Positions 7,787 to 17,006 of a stretch of 64,000 nt of DNA are shown piece after piece. Every line of letters starts with the position of its first letter. Position 1 is the stretch's first letter. The translations under genes and the position numbers were made by a program. Source of the DNA: Sphingomonas kyeonggiensis (lineage in GTDB: Bacteria > Pseudomonadota > Alphaproteobacteria > Sphingomonadales > Sphingomonadaceae). Under the pieces are notes generated by a model. The model ran no database searches, had not been told where the DNA came from, and saw only the letters and a program-made list of their open reading frames with translations. The stretch lies in NCBI RefSeq assembly GCF_014204495.1, contig NZ_JACHLN010000002.1:1403693-1467692 (forward strand), in the 5' to 3' direction.

Positions 7787-9079
7787 ATGAATGTCGACAG
7801 AGGGCGCCTAGCGACCCGCTCCGTTTCCCAGACGCTGGGTCGAACACGGTACCAGGTTGCCCTGGCTTTCCTCATTGCCATCCTGGTGCCTGTGGTGCTC
7901 CGGCAATATTGGTTTGGCGCGGCGGTGACGTCGCCGAACCAGTTCAACACCGCGGCGGGCGGAACGCTGGCCCTCGTACTCGGCTATCTCGGCTATCGGC
8001 GGCTGCATGTGTTTCCCGGCATTACCGCCGGCGGATATATCGTGGCGAGCGTCTCCTTCACCTTCGCCATGCTGGCCACGATGCTCGTGGTCCTTCGCCT
8101 GGACTACAGCCGCGTCCAGTTCGCCATCAGCTATGTGCTGACATCGGTGATTTTCACGCTCATCCACCTGATCGTGCGGCGACGTCGCAGGGTTTGCTTC
8201 GGCGTGATCCCGGGCGGCAGGACGAACCGGCTCCCGCAGCTCGGCTCGGTAACCTGGCATCATATCGAGACGCCGGACGCCCCCACCCCGCCCCTGCACG
8301 GCGTGGTCGTCGATCTGAGCGCCGACCATAGCGCCGCATGGGATAGCCGGATCACGTCCTTCGTGCTCCAGGGCGCTCCCGTCTATCATGTGAAGCAGGC
8401 GATCGAGCAGCTCACTGGCCGGGTCGAAGTCGATCATCTGTCCGAGAACACCCTGGGCTCGCTGAACCCGAACGACGTCTTCTTCAAGATCAAGGCGACG
8501 GTCGATATCCTCGCGGCCCTCTGCATGCTGATCGTGCTGTCCCCGGCGATGCTGCTGATTGCCGTGCTGATCCGGCTGGACTCCCCTGGCCCGGCCCTTT
8601 TCCGCCAGTGCAGGACGGGTTTCCGCGCCCGCCCGTTCACGATCTACAAGTTCCGCACGATGCGCATTGCGACTGCCGCTTCGAGCGACGAGGAGGCACG
8701 CCGGCGGGCGATGACCCAGGCCAATGACCCCCGGATCACCCGGCTCGGCGCCTTTCTGCGCAAGAGCCGCCTGGATGAACTGCCGCAGCTGATCAACATC
8801 GTCCGTGGCGAGATGAGCCTGATCGGCCCGCGCCCGGAAGCGGCCGAGCTGACAAGCTGGTACGAGAAGGAAATCCCGTTCTACCACTATCGCCACATCA
8901 TCAAGCCGGGTGTTACCGGCTGGGCGCAGATCAACCAGGGTCACGTCTCCGAGGTTGAGGCCATCAAGGAAAAGCTCAACCTCGACTTCTATTATGTGAA
9001 GAACTTTTCGCTCTGGCTGGACATCCTGATCATCCTCAGAACCGTCCACACCATGTTCACCGGCACTGGTGCGCGCTAG
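7787..9079 (+). CDS. Polyprenyl glycosylphosphotransferase (initiating sugar transferase)
   Basis: 430 aa. Transfers a sugar-1-phosphate to undecaprenyl phosphate at the inner membrane, the first step of repeat-unit assembly. N-terminal four-helix membrane region (about 20-135), a soluble middle domain, another membrane helix ([21 protein letters not shown]) and the C-terminal bacterial transferase domain with [42 protein letters not shown] and [10 protein letters not shown], all hallmarks of the WcaJ/ExoY/SpsB group. RBS GAGAGGGG. Whether it moves glucose or galactose cannot be decided. It stands apart from the other glycosyltransferases, which are on the opposite strand. Confidence 0.93.
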   Translation: MNVDRGRLATRSVSQTLGRTRYQVALAFLIAILVPVVLRQYWFGAAVTSPNQFNTAAGGTLALVLGYLGYRRLHVFPGITAGGYIVASVSFTFAMLATMLVVLRLDYSRVQFAISYVLTSVIFTLIHLIVRRRRRVCFGVIPGGRTNRLPQLGSVTWHHIETPDAPTPPLHGVVVDLSADHSAAWDSRITSFVLQGAPVYHVKQAIEQLTGRVEVDHLSENTLGSLNPNDVFFKIKATVDILAALCMLIVLSPAMLLIAVLIRLDSPGPALFRQCRTGFRARPFTIYKFRTMRIATAASSDEEARRRAMTQANDPRITRLGAFLRKSRLDELPQLINIVRGEMSLIGPRPEAAELTSWYEKEIPFYHYRHIIKPGVTGWAQINQGHVSEVEAIKEKLNLDFYYVKNFSLWLDILIILRTVHTMFTGTGAR

Positions 9080-9106
9080 CCATTCGATCAGACTAAAGGC
9101 TTGAAG

Positions 9107-9781
9107 ATGATCACTTTTCGACGTGTGGCCCGCGGCCTCAAGAATCTCTATCGCCGGGAAGTACTTCGCGATGGCCCCCTTCTGGAGGCAAAGCGCTGGT
9201 TCCGCGACAAGGGCGATACGACGCTTCGCCTGGACTATCCGCTCGATGAAGACAGCATCGTCGTGGATCTGGGCGGCTATATCGGCCAATGGGCGCTCGA
9301 CATCCACGAACGCTATGGCTCGACCGTGCATGTCTTCGAACCGGTGCCGTCGCTCCACGCCACCTGCGTCGAGCGCTTCTCCGGAAAGCCGAAGCTGCAC
9401 GCCCATCGCTATGGCCTGAGCGACAAGGACGGCACCTTCGCGATCACCGACGATGGCGATGCCTCCAGCTTCGTCAGCCTCGAGAAATCGGATTCACACA
9501 TCAATTGCGAACTCCGCTCGGCCCCCGCCGCGCTGGATGCGCTCGGGCTCGATCATATCGACCTGCTCAAGCTCAATATCGAGGGCGGCGAATTTGCCGT
9601 GCTGCCCGCGCTCATCGAGGCGGGCTGGCTGCCCCGCATCCGCTTCCTGCAGATCCAGTTTCATACCGTCGGCGACTATGATGCGATGCGCGACGCCATT
9701 CGCGCAAAGCTGGCGGAAACCCATGACGAGCAGTGGTGCTATCGCTTCGTCTGGGAAGGCTGGGAGCGAAAGCCGGGCTGA
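9107..9781 (+). CDS. FkbM-family methyltransferase
   Basis: 224 aa from ATG 9107 (an in-frame TTG at 9101 is less likely). FkbM features: VDLGGYIGQWALDI (SAM motif I), VHVFEPVPSLH, then ALDALGLDHIDLLKLNIEGGEF, the typical D-x-x-K-x-D/N-x-E-G-x-E motif of the family. Members O-methylate sugars or other small hydroxyl groups. It follows the initiating transferase by 27 bp on the same strand, likely one transcript, and with the methyltransferase at 6984 gives the locus two candidate decorators. Convergent with the glycosyltransferase ending at 9856. Confidence 0.82.
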   Translation: MITFRRVARGLKNLYRREVLRDGPLLEAKRWFRDKGDTTLRLDYPLDEDSIVVDLGGYIGQWALDIHERYGSTVHVFEPVPSLHATCVERFSGKPKLHAHRYGLSDKDGTFAITDDGDASSFVSLEKSDSHINCELRSAPAALDALGLDHIDLLKLNIEGGEFAVLPALIEAGWLPRIRFLQIQFHTVGDYDAMRDAIRAKLAETHDEQWCYRFVWEGWERKPG

Positions 9782-9819
9782 ACCCGGCGTCGGGTATCGA
9801 CAGCCGCTTGCGGTATCCG

Positions 9820-9850
9820 CGATGGCGCAGCCTGCCCGGCTGCGCCATCG
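9820..9850. terminator. Hairpin between convergent genes
   Basis: Perfect 12-bp stem CGATGGCGCAGC / GCTGCGCCATCG with a 7-nt loop, between the FkbM gene and the end of the minus-strand polysaccharide run. It is symmetrical and can stop transcription from both sides, though the T run is weak. Confidence 0.6.
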
Positions 9851-9855
9851 GCGTT

Positions 9856-10989
9856 TCAGGCTTGGCTATCCGCGCCCAGGCCTTCGCTGGCCAGCTGGAA
9901 GTACCGGTCCGCGATGATACCCCAGCGATAGGTGTCACGCAGCGCCGCCAGCGCCTGCGCATCGATCGACACGACCGCTTCGCCGGCAAGCGCCCCCGCC
10001 AGCTGCCCGGCATCGGCAAAATAGCTGCCCGCATTGCTGAGCGTGGCCCGATTGAAGGCACAATCGAAGCTGAGCAGCCTGTCCGTGTGAAACAGCGCCT
10101 CGACCAGCGACGGATTGGTCCCGCCCACGCTATGCCCGTGGATATAGCCGATCGCGCCGCGCCGGTAGCGCTCCAGCACCCGTTGGTCATAGATGGGGTC
10201 GAGCAGCCGCAGGTGCGTGCTGGCGCCGAAGCGCTCCCGCAACCGGCGGCCATAGTCGCTTCCGTTCCAGTTCCCGATGAACACCAGGCCCGCGCCCGCT
10301 TTGTCGCAAGCCTCCAGGATCATTTCCGTGTTGTTCTCGGGCTCGATGCGCGCGACCGCGAGATAATATACCCCCTGCGGCGCATCGAGCGGCGCGGCAT
10401 CGGCAGGCACCGGCGCCTCGGGCAGGACCGTGTGATCGCCGCCATAGGCAATCACCGCCGCCTTGCGCCGGTATCGCGCCTCGAAGATCTCCGCGAGCGC
10501 CGAATTGTCTGCAATGATCTTCTGGCTGAAGACGGCCGCGAAATATTCGAGCCCCTTCAGCAACAGCTTCGAGGAGGCGGAGAATTTGTCGCGCCGCCAT
10601 TCCATGCCGTCGACATTGGTGATGTAGCAGGTGGAAGGCGACAGGAGGCGCAGCAGCGGGAGGATCCAGCTGCCGGAATAGCCGAACAGGAACACGACCG
10701 GGCTGCGCTCGACGAAGCGCGCGTGCAGCAGCGCGGCTGCATCGTACAACATGCTCATGGGGCCATTGGCCCGCAGCGGGATGAACACCCGCCTATGGCC
10801 GCAGAAATCCTCCGACAGGTCCTCGCTATAGACCTTGCGCTCGCAATAGACCGCGAATGTCATCCGGCCAGGCTCGATATGCCGGCACAATTGCTCGGCC
10901 AGCGTCTCGAAGCCGCCATAGCGGCCGGGAACGCCCACCGTGCCAACCAGAGAAACGCGCCTCGATCGGCGCGCCCGTGCCCTATTCAC
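9856..10989 (-). CDS. Glycosyltransferase family 4 with DUF1972 N terminus (rhamnosyltransferase-like)
   Basis: 377 aa. N-terminal SLVGTVGVPGRYGGFETLAEQL region is the DUF1972 signature (usual form GTRGIPxxYGGFET), and the C-terminal half is a GT4 nucleotide-sugar domain (VARIEPENNTEMILEA, HGHSVGGTNPSLVEAL with the E-x7-E-like element). Relatives include Cps2T/WchF rhamnosyltransferases, so dTDP-rhamnose from rfbABCD is a candidate donor. GTG start at 10989 is supported by GGGGGAAGAGC just upstream and by a GTGA overlap with the stop of the preceding gene; the longer open frame upstream is out of family. It is the last gene of the run. Confidence 0.85.
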   Translation of the reverse strand: MNRARARRSRRVSLVGTVGVPGRYGGFETLAEQLCRHIEPGRMTFAVYCERKVYSEDLSEDFCGHRRVFIPLRANGPMSMLYDAAALLHARFVERSPVVFLFGYSGSWILPLLRLLSPSTCYITNVDGMEWRRDKFSASSKLLLKGLEYFAAVFSQKIIADNSALAEIFEARYRRKAAVIAYGGDHTVLPEAPVPADAAPLDAPQGVYYLAVARIEPENNTEMILEACDKAGAGLVFIGNWNGSDYGRRLRERFGASTHLRLLDPIYDQRVLERYRRGAIGYIHGHSVGGTNPSLVEALFHTDRLLSFDCAFNRATLSNAGSYFADAGQLAGALAGEAVVSIDAQALAALRDTYRWGIIADRYFQLASEGLGADSQA

Positions 10990-12038
10990 GCTCTTCCCCC
11001 CTGCAAAATCACGCGCAGCGCCTCGCGGAAACGGCCCATGGTGTAAAGCCCGCGCCGGACCTCGCAGGCGGCGCGCAGTTCGGCTTGTCGCGCCGGGTCT
11101 CCGGCCAGCGCCGTGATCCGCGCGGCGATCTCCGCCGGATCCCGGGATGCGACGTTGAACGCCAGCGCCGGGCCCAGCACTTCGTCGAGCACCTCGGCTC
11201 CCGCACCTCCCACCGGCACCATGAACGCGCAGGATTCGACCGCTACAAGCGAGAAGGTCTCCACCCACAGTCCGGGATCGGTGGCCAGCAGGGTCAGGAA
11301 ACCGTCGGCGAACAAGGTCGATGGCGCGGTTTCGCCGAAATGCACCGCCACGCCAAGCGCGCGGGCCTTCGCCAGCAGCCCGGCGTCGTGCCGCTCGAGA
11401 TCGGCCAGATAGGCAACGGGCCGCAGACCCGTCCCGCCCAGCCGCGCCGCGACGTCGAGATAGAGGTCAAACCCCTTCATCGGCGCCGTCGTGCCGATGT
11501 ACAGGAACCGATCGCGCGCCGAAGCCGGCAGCACGGCCGGCACCGCCACGGGATTGGCAAGGATCGTCGCGTCGATGCCCAGCCCGGAGGCATGGACATG
11601 GGAAACGCACATCACCCGCACGCCCCGGCGCATCGCCAGCCGGAGCAGCGGCCGGAAGACACCGGGAAAGGTCAGCTCATGCAGGTGCAGGAAAACCTGC
11701 CGCGGCCGGACCATCGCCGCGAGCATCGCCGGCGGCAGCGCATAGATGGTGTTGCCCCAGATCCGTTCCCCGCGCAGCACGCGCAGCAGCAGCAGCGGCG
11801 CCACGGCGAGCGACCATAGCGGGAAGAGCAGCTTGCGCACCCGCACCGAGCCGCAAACCAGGTCCGCGCGCACGCCCGACAGGTCCGAGACGAAGCCATG
11901 GCCGCCAAAGCCCAGCTGCACCCGGACCCTGGCGCCCAGCGCCTCGAACGCGGCAAACAGCTGCGTGGCCACGCGCTGCGAGCCCGCATAGGCATCGAAC
12001 GGGTTGAGCAGAGTCACGGGCGGCATCGCGGCGCGCAT
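10986..12038 (-). CDS. Glycosyltransferase, GT4-like
   Basis: 350 aa, cytoplasmic face enzyme. GT-B fold features: N-terminal LLNPFDAYAGSQRVATQLFAA, FLHLHELTFPGVF in the middle, and the C-terminal donor domain with FLYIGTTAPMKGFDLYLDVA and ETFSLVAVESCAFMVPV (E-x7-E variant). Start ATG 12038 is one base after the stop of wzx; a second ATG four codons on is possible. The stop overlaps the next GTG (GTGA). Donor and acceptor cannot be assigned. Confidence 0.8.
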   Translation of the reverse strand: MRAAMPPVTLLNPFDAYAGSQRVATQLFAAFEALGARVRVQLGFGGHGFVSDLSGVRADLVCGSVRVRKLLFPLWSLAVAPLLLLRVLRGERIWGNTIYALPPAMLAAMVRPRQVFLHLHELTFPGVFRPLLRLAMRRGVRVMCVSHVHASGLGIDATILANPVAVPAVLPASARDRFLYIGTTAPMKGFDLYLDVAARLGGTGLRPVAYLADLERHDAGLLAKARALGVAVHFGETAPSTLFADGFLTLLATDPGLWVETFSLVAVESCAFMVPVGGAGAEVLDEVLGPALAFNVASRDPAEIAARITALAGDPARQAELRAACEVRRGLYTMGRFREALRVILQGGRA

Positions 12039-12039
12039 G

Positions 12040-13539
12040 TCAGGACTCCGCCGCAGCGGTTCCGGAGGCGAACATCCGATGCTCGACGAACCAGACAATA
12101 CCCGCCAGCAGGACGAAGACCACACCGGAGAACACGATCCTGACGGTCAGCGCCTGGGCATCCAGGGCAAGCAACAGGTCGATCTCGCGCAGGCCGATCG
12201 CGGCCAGGGCCATCACCGCGAGCCGGGGAAGCGCGAGCACGCCGAGGTCCCGCAACGCCCCGCGCCCCGCCGCACGGAACATCAGGGCCGCCGCGATGGC
12301 ATGCGACACGCACAGGGCGAGCGGCAGCGCGACCAGGCCGAGCCGCGGGAAGAAGCCGACGACCATCGCCATCGAGACCACCTGCCCGAGCGACCCGGCA
12401 AAGGCATAGGACTTCCCCTTCCCCGCCGCGAGCAGGCTCACCCCGCCCAGCAGGTACAGGATCACCGAGACCAGCGCGGGCGCGTACCAGCGCAGGAGCG
12501 GCGCGAGCGCCAGCGCGGAATTGCTCAGCCCGTGCTTCCCGAACAGAACCGTCACGGCGATGTCCGAAAAGCCGTAGAGGAACACCACCGCGGCCCCGCC
12601 CACCAGCAGGCACTGCCGCACCCATATGTCGGTGACGCCGCGAAACGCCGCCTCTCCGTCGCGCTGGAACGCATGGGAGAGCTGGGGCAGCGCGAGTGAT
12701 GCCAGCGCGCTGGTGAACACCGCCTGCAGCGTCGAGCGGGCGAACAGCGCATAGCTGAGGACCGACAATCCGCCGACGCCGGCGAGCGCCGCATATTGGC
12801 GCTCCAGCAGCCCGCTCGCCTGCCCCAGCAGATAGGGCACGAACAGCGGTAGCGCGACCAGCGTGGCCGCCCTGACATAGAAGCGCAGCTCGCTCCATTT
12901 CAGCTGCCGCAGCCGGGAAACCACCGTGCGAAGGAAATCGAACGAGACGGCGAGCGGCGCGAGGACCCCCAGATAATAGGAGACGAGGAGCAGCTCCACC
13001 GCCGGCAGTCGCGGAAAGAGCACGATGAAGGCAGTGCCGATCGCGCCCCCGAGCGTTCCGGCGATTTCCGGCCGATAGACCACGCCGACGCAATTCATAT
13101 AGGCGGTGAGCACCGCGACCAGCTGGGAAAGCACCAGACCCGGCAGCAGCAGCAATACGAACCTGGTCGCGTCCCCGGTCAGGCCGCCGGTGGACGCGAG
13201 CCCGAACATGTCGTCCGACAGGCTCAGCAGCGCCACCAGGCCGAGGCCGATCACCAGCGCGCCCACGACCACGCCGACGCTGACCGACGCTATGTACTTG
13301 TCGGCGGCCGCCTGCCCTTCGCCGTGCTGGAACTTCGCATAGGTGGCCCGGAAGGTCTCGACGAAGGGGCCGAACACCATCAGGCTGATCGCGTTCACCA
13401 GGCCCAGCGACCAGACCCAGGCGTCGTACATGGCGCTTACGCCGAAAATCCGGGCGAACACGAAGATGGTGATCAGGCCGACGCCAAGCTTCAGCCCGCG
13501 TACCGTGATCAGGCCGACGAAATCCAGCTGGACCGCCAT
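12040..13539 (-). CDS. wzx: Wzx-type polysaccharide repeat-unit flippase (MOP superfamily)
   Basis: 499 aa, about 12-14 hydrophobic helices distributed over the whole length, typical for MATE/MOP oligosaccharide flippases. It starts with QLDFVGLITVRGLKLGVGLITIFVFARIFG and an early acidic/aromatic loop (YDAWVWSLGLVN), a pattern resembling MurJ/Wzx relatives. It would flip the undecaprenyl-PP-linked repeat unit to the periplasm for Wzy. Directly abuts the GT4 gene upstream (stop TAG 13540-13542) and overlaps none. Assignment to Wzx rather than a lipid II flippase comes from context. Confidence 0.82.
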   Translation of the reverse strand: MAVQLDFVGLITVRGLKLGVGLITIFVFARIFGVSAMYDAWVWSLGLVNAISLMVFGPFVETFRATYAKFQHGEGQAAADKYIASVSVGVVVGALVIGLGLVALLSLSDDMFGLASTGGLTGDATRFVLLLLPGLVLSQLVAVLTAYMNCVGVVYRPEIAGTLGGAIGTAFIVLFPRLPAVELLLVSYYLGVLAPLAVSFDFLRTVVSRLRQLKWSELRFYVRAATLVALPLFVPYLLGQASGLLERQYAALAGVGGLSVLSYALFARSTLQAVFTSALASLALPQLSHAFQRDGEAAFRGVTDIWVRQCLLVGGAAVVFLYGFSDIAVTVLFGKHGLSNSALALAPLLRWYAPALVSVILYLLGGVSLLAAGKGKSYAFAGSLGQVVSMAMVVGFFPRLGLVALPLALCVSHAIAAALMFRAAGRGALRDLGVLALPRLAVMALAAIGLREIDLLLALDAQALTVRIVFSGVVFVLLAGIVWFVEHRMFASGTAAAES

Positions 13540-14847
13540 CTAGCGCCCCTTGGCATGATAGGTTGCGATCGCCGCCTCATAGGCCTCCAGGATCACCTTC
13601 TCGCGGCTGTCCCAGCGGAACACGGTGCATTCGCGGGCACAGGCCTCGGCCATCTCGCGGAGCCTCTCCGGGCGCTCCGCCAGCGCCTCCAGCGCTTCCG
13701 CCATGTTGCGCTCGATCGCATCAAGGCTCTCGACCGGCAGCTTGATCCCATAGCCGCCGCCGACGGTGTCGTGCATGCCGCAATGGTCCAGGGCCATCAG
13801 CGGGACGCAATTCTCCATCGCTTCCCAGATGGTGGTCGGATTGCCCTCGTTGAGCCCGGTCACGACGTGCAGATGCGCGCTGCGGAACAGCTCGGACACC
13901 GTCTCCCGCGGGATCTGGCCGTGCCAGGTGATCACGTCGTCGATACCCGCCTGGAGCGCGGCTTCCTGCATCGACGCCTTCATCGGGCCATCCCCGATGA
14001 TGTCGAAATGATAGGCGTGGCGATCCTTCAGCTGCCCGATCGCGCCGAGCAGGATCGGCAGCCCCTTGCGCGCCTCGATGCTGCCGATCCAGGCAACACG
14101 GATCGGCTTTGCCGGGAACTTGCCGGTATCCAGCGTCAACGGCCCCACGATGCCGTTCTCGGGCATGTAGCGGCTGGATACGCCGTGTATCCGCTTGAAT
14201 ATCGCCTGGTTCTCGCTCGTGGCGGTGAACAGGAAATCGGCGCGCTTGAGCGCCTTGCGAACCCGCCCGCTGAAGCGGAGCTGGAAACCGTTGACCATCG
14301 CCCGCAGCGAGAGCTTGGCCAGCCCGCTCGCCGGCATCGCGCGGCGCAGCTGCCAGGGGAAATTCGTGGCGCCGCCGATCGGGCCCCAGACATAGGGCTT
14401 GTCCAGCTTCCACAGATGCCCCGGCTCGCGATAGCCGATCGGCCCGAGATAATGGACCAGGTCGAAATCGCGCTCGGCGCAAAGGCGCCTGGCTACCCTG
14501 CCCGCCTCGCGATGCCACACCGCATAGGCCAGGTAGAAGCTGTAGAGGAGGAATCCCTTGCGGTTGAACCGGTTCAGGATCGACGCCAGTCGCGGAGGCT
14601 GGACGAAGACATAGTCGACATCCTTGTCGAGCACGTCGCGCACCGCGGCCATATCGTCGTCATCGCCCATATGCGGCCCCGACGTGCCGTACAGCAGGGT
14701 GATGTCGCACCATTTCTTCATCGCCTGGATGTGATTCCAGGTCACCGAATATTCCGATCCCCGCCGCGGCGAGATCATATAGGCCAGCAGCAGCACGCGC
14801 CGGCGCGGCGGCGGATCATCGGGACTGGTTTCGGCCAGGCCTTGCAT
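13540..14847 (-). CDS. Glycosyltransferase family 4
   Basis: 435 aa. Clear GT4: N-terminal LLAYMISPRRGSEYSVTWNHI (acceptor domain, GSE-x-x-x-x-W motif), C-terminal VAWIGSIEARKGLPILLGAI, FDIIGDGPM, and LNEGNPTTIWEAMENCVPLMALD carrying the E-x7-E-type element. ATG 14847 overlaps the stop of the upstream polymerase gene (ATGA), so translation is coupled; the longer frame to 14910 lies inside the polymerase gene. Donor unknown. Confidence 0.86.
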   Translation of the reverse strand: MQGLAETSPDDPPPRRRVLLLAYMISPRRGSEYSVTWNHIQAMKKWCDITLLYGTSGPHMGDDDDMAAVRDVLDKDVDYVFVQPPRLASILNRFNRKGFLLYSFYLAYAVWHREAGRVARRLCAERDFDLVHYLGPIGYREPGHLWKLDKPYVWGPIGGATNFPWQLRRAMPASGLAKLSLRAMVNGFQLRFSGRVRKALKRADFLFTATSENQAIFKRIHGVSSRYMPENGIVGPLTLDTGKFPAKPIRVAWIGSIEARKGLPILLGAIGQLKDRHAYHFDIIGDGPMKASMQEAALQAGIDDVITWHGQIPRETVSELFRSAHLHVVTGLNEGNPTTIWEAMENCVPLMALDHCGMHDTVGGGYGIKLPVESLDAIERNMAEALEALAERPERLREMAEACARECTVFRWDSREKVILEAYEAAIATYHAKGR

Positions 14848-15974
14848 CAGAAGGCGAACTGATAGGGCGAAGCCCAGGCGGCGCCGCGCGCGATGCCGAC
14901 GACCAGCCACGCCGTGAACATCACCAGCAGCGCGGCGGCGAAGCTCGCATCCCGAAGCGACCTGCGCGACAGGAGGTCCGCGGTCAGGAACGCCAGGCAG
15001 ATCGCGCGCATGCCGTTGAAGTAGAACAGCGCGCGCGCGAACGGAATGAAGCCCCAGCTGGTATTCACCGGCGTCAGGATCGCAGCGACCAGGAAGAGAT
15101 AGTGATAGCGGGCATAGCCCTGATCGGCCCAGCGCGCCGCCGTCCTGCGGGAGAACAGGATCAGGATGATATCGACGATCATCCAGAAGAACGCCGCGAT
15201 ACCATAGGAATCATAGCCCCCCGTCAGCAGCAGGTCCGATCGGGAGGTCCTGCCATAGGAGGTATAGTCCAGCATCGGGGCGAGATAGGAGAACAGGAAG
15301 ATCACCTGGTCCGAGAACAGCTGGGTCATGAAATAGGCGAGCATCAGCCCGCCCAGTTGCAGCGAGACGGGTGGCAGCGAGACGCGCCAGAGCATCAGTC
15401 CGATCGGAAAGAAGACGATGGCGCTGCGGTGAAACAGAAACGCCAGGAAGATCATCGCGCCGAAGAGAAACAGGTTGCGGCGATTGATCGCGTCGAGCGC
15501 GACCAGGATCGCGAAGAATGCCACGCCCTGCCGGATCGTGCTGTTGACCTCGAAGATCAGCAGCGTGGAGAAAATATAGAAGATCACGAGCGCCGCGAGA
15601 TCGACCCGCTTGCGAAGCCAGGCCACCAGCAGAATGCACTGGACGCAGGTGGTGGCGGCGATGATCGCCTGGGGCGGGAACGAAAAGAGCTTCAGGAACT
15701 GGATTAGATAAAGGAACCCCGGCTCGAAATACACCGTCGACGGCGTGTCGTACATGGTGGTGTAGGTGTAATAATCGATATAGCCGAAGAAGTCGCCGCC
15801 CACCGCGTAGCGGAAACCGATCACCACCGTGACCAGCACGACGGTAATCAGGGACGCGATATTGGCGCCCGACTGGGAGAAGCCTCCGCTCGTCGTCGCG
15901 TACCATCGCGGCAACTGCCAGACGAGCGCCAGGGAGATGATAAGGCCGAAATAAACAATATATGCGAGCGTCAT
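14847..15974 (-). CDS. wzy: EpsG/Wzy-type polysaccharide polymerase
   Basis: 375 aa integral membrane protein with about ten helices. The periplasmic-loop signature GFRYAVGGDFFGYIDYY (about 53-69), then FEPGFLYLIQFLK, and the later STIRQGVAFFAILVAL are the EpsG family pattern (R-x-x-x-G-x-D, E-x-G-F, R-Q). It would join flipped repeat units in the periplasm. It lies between a GT2 gene and a GT4 gene in the same operon, and no other Wzy candidate is present except the ligase-like protein at 26277. Confidence 0.82.
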   Translation of the reverse strand: MTLAYIVYFGLIISLALVWQLPRWYATTSGGFSQSGANIASLITVVLVTVVIGFRYAVGGDFFGYIDYYTYTTMYDTPSTVYFEPGFLYLIQFLKLFSFPPQAIIAATTCVQCILLVAWLRKRVDLAALVIFYIFSTLLIFEVNSTIRQGVAFFAILVALDAINRRNLFLFGAMIFLAFLFHRSAIVFFPIGLMLWRVSLPPVSLQLGGLMLAYFMTQLFSDQVIFLFSYLAPMLDYTSYGRTSRSDLLLTGGYDSYGIAAFFWMIVDIILILFSRRTAARWADQGYARYHYLFLVAAILTPVNTSWGFIPFARALFYFNGMRAICLAFLTADLLSRRSLRDASFAAALLVMFTAWLVVGIARGAAWASPYQFAF

Positions 15975-16002
15975 GTCTCAATCCCAGGCAGCGCTGCCGC
16001 GG

Positions 16003-17004
16003 TCACGCCAACTTGCCGCCCGCCCGCTTCAGCCGGGCGAGAATCCATTGAACGCTCATCAGTGGAAGGAACAGCACGGCCACGCCGAGGTGCTTCGCGG
16101 TGAAGCCGCTCGAACTCGCGGTCACCGCTTGCACGAATTCGGGAACCCGCTTCACGCCCCGCCGCTCCACTCCACTAGTCCTGCGCCAATAATATCGCAC
16201 GCCGCTGACCGCAAATCCGATCTGTCGCTCGATGGCCTGGCGGCCCGCCCGTCCGACGTCCGCCCGCATCGCCACCCCGCGCAGCTTCAGCACGATATGG
16301 ATCATGTCGCGGACATGCTTCACCGGATTGCTCGCCGCCATGATCGAGCCGGGGCGCATCCGATAGAGATAGGCCGGCCGCTCGATCCTCAGCAGTTTCC
16401 CGGCGCAGAGCATCGCCTGGGGCGTGAACAGTGCATCCTCGTGATAGATGCCGGGTTCGAACCAGAGGTCATGCTCGGCCAGCAATCCCCGCCGGAAGAC
16501 ATAGAATTGCACGGGCATCGGCGGATTGCCGCTCATCAGGAAATCGGTGCCCGGGATCGCCTGCTCGCAATTCTCGCTGAACACGCCGCGCACCAGCGTG
16601 CCGCCGATCGTCTCGAAATTCAGGGCCAGCATGTCGACGCCGTCCGCTGCGCGATGGAGGATCTGGCCGGCCGCGCCGGGCAGCACCTCGTCATCGCTGT
16701 CGACGAACCAGATATAGTCACCCCGGGCGGCGCGTATGCCGGTATTCCGCGCTTCGCTGAGCCCCTTGTTCTCCTGGGTTATGATCGTGACGTTCGGCAG
16801 CGTCCCACAGATCGCCCGCGCGATGCGGATGCTGTCATCGGGGCTCCCGTCGTCGACCAGGATCAGCTCGCACCGATCGGCGAACTCCGGCTCACGGATG
16901 ATGCTTTCCACGCATGCGGCGATGAACTCCTCGACGCGGTAGACCGGGACCACGAACGACAGCCCCGGCGTGCGCTGCGGTGCTGGGCTGTGTCCTTCCG
17001 GCAT
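16003..17004 (-). CDS. Glycosyltransferase family 2
   Basis: 333 aa. GT-A fold: LSFVVPVYRVEEFIAACVESI, LILVDDGSPDDS, NKGLSEARNTGIRAARGDYIWFVDSDDE (metal-binding DSDD) and HEDALFTPQAML, the ED motif of the catalytic base. A C-terminal hydrophobic stretch (LGVAVLFLPLMSVQWIL) may attach it to the membrane. Start ATG 17004 or GTG 17010 (GTGA overlap with the upstream stop); ATG chosen. Resembles capsule and EPS beta-glycosyltransferases; donor unknown. Confidence 0.85.
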   Translation of the reverse strand: MPEGHSPAPQRTPGLSFVVPVYRVEEFIAACVESIIREPEFADRCELILVDDGSPDDSIRIARAICGTLPNVTIITQENKGLSEARNTGIRAARGDYIWFVDSDDEVLPGAAGQILHRAADGVDMLALNFETIGGTLVRGVFSENCEQAIPGTDFLMSGNPPMPVQFYVFRRGLLAEHDLWFEPGIYHEDALFTPQAMLCAGKLLRIERPAYLYRMRPGSIMAASNPVKHVRDMIHIVLKLRGVAMRADVGRAGRQAIERQIGFAVSGVRYYWRRTSGVERRGVKRVPEFVQAVTASSSGFTAKHLGVAVLFLPLMSVQWILARLKRAGGKLA

Positions 17005-17006
17005 GG

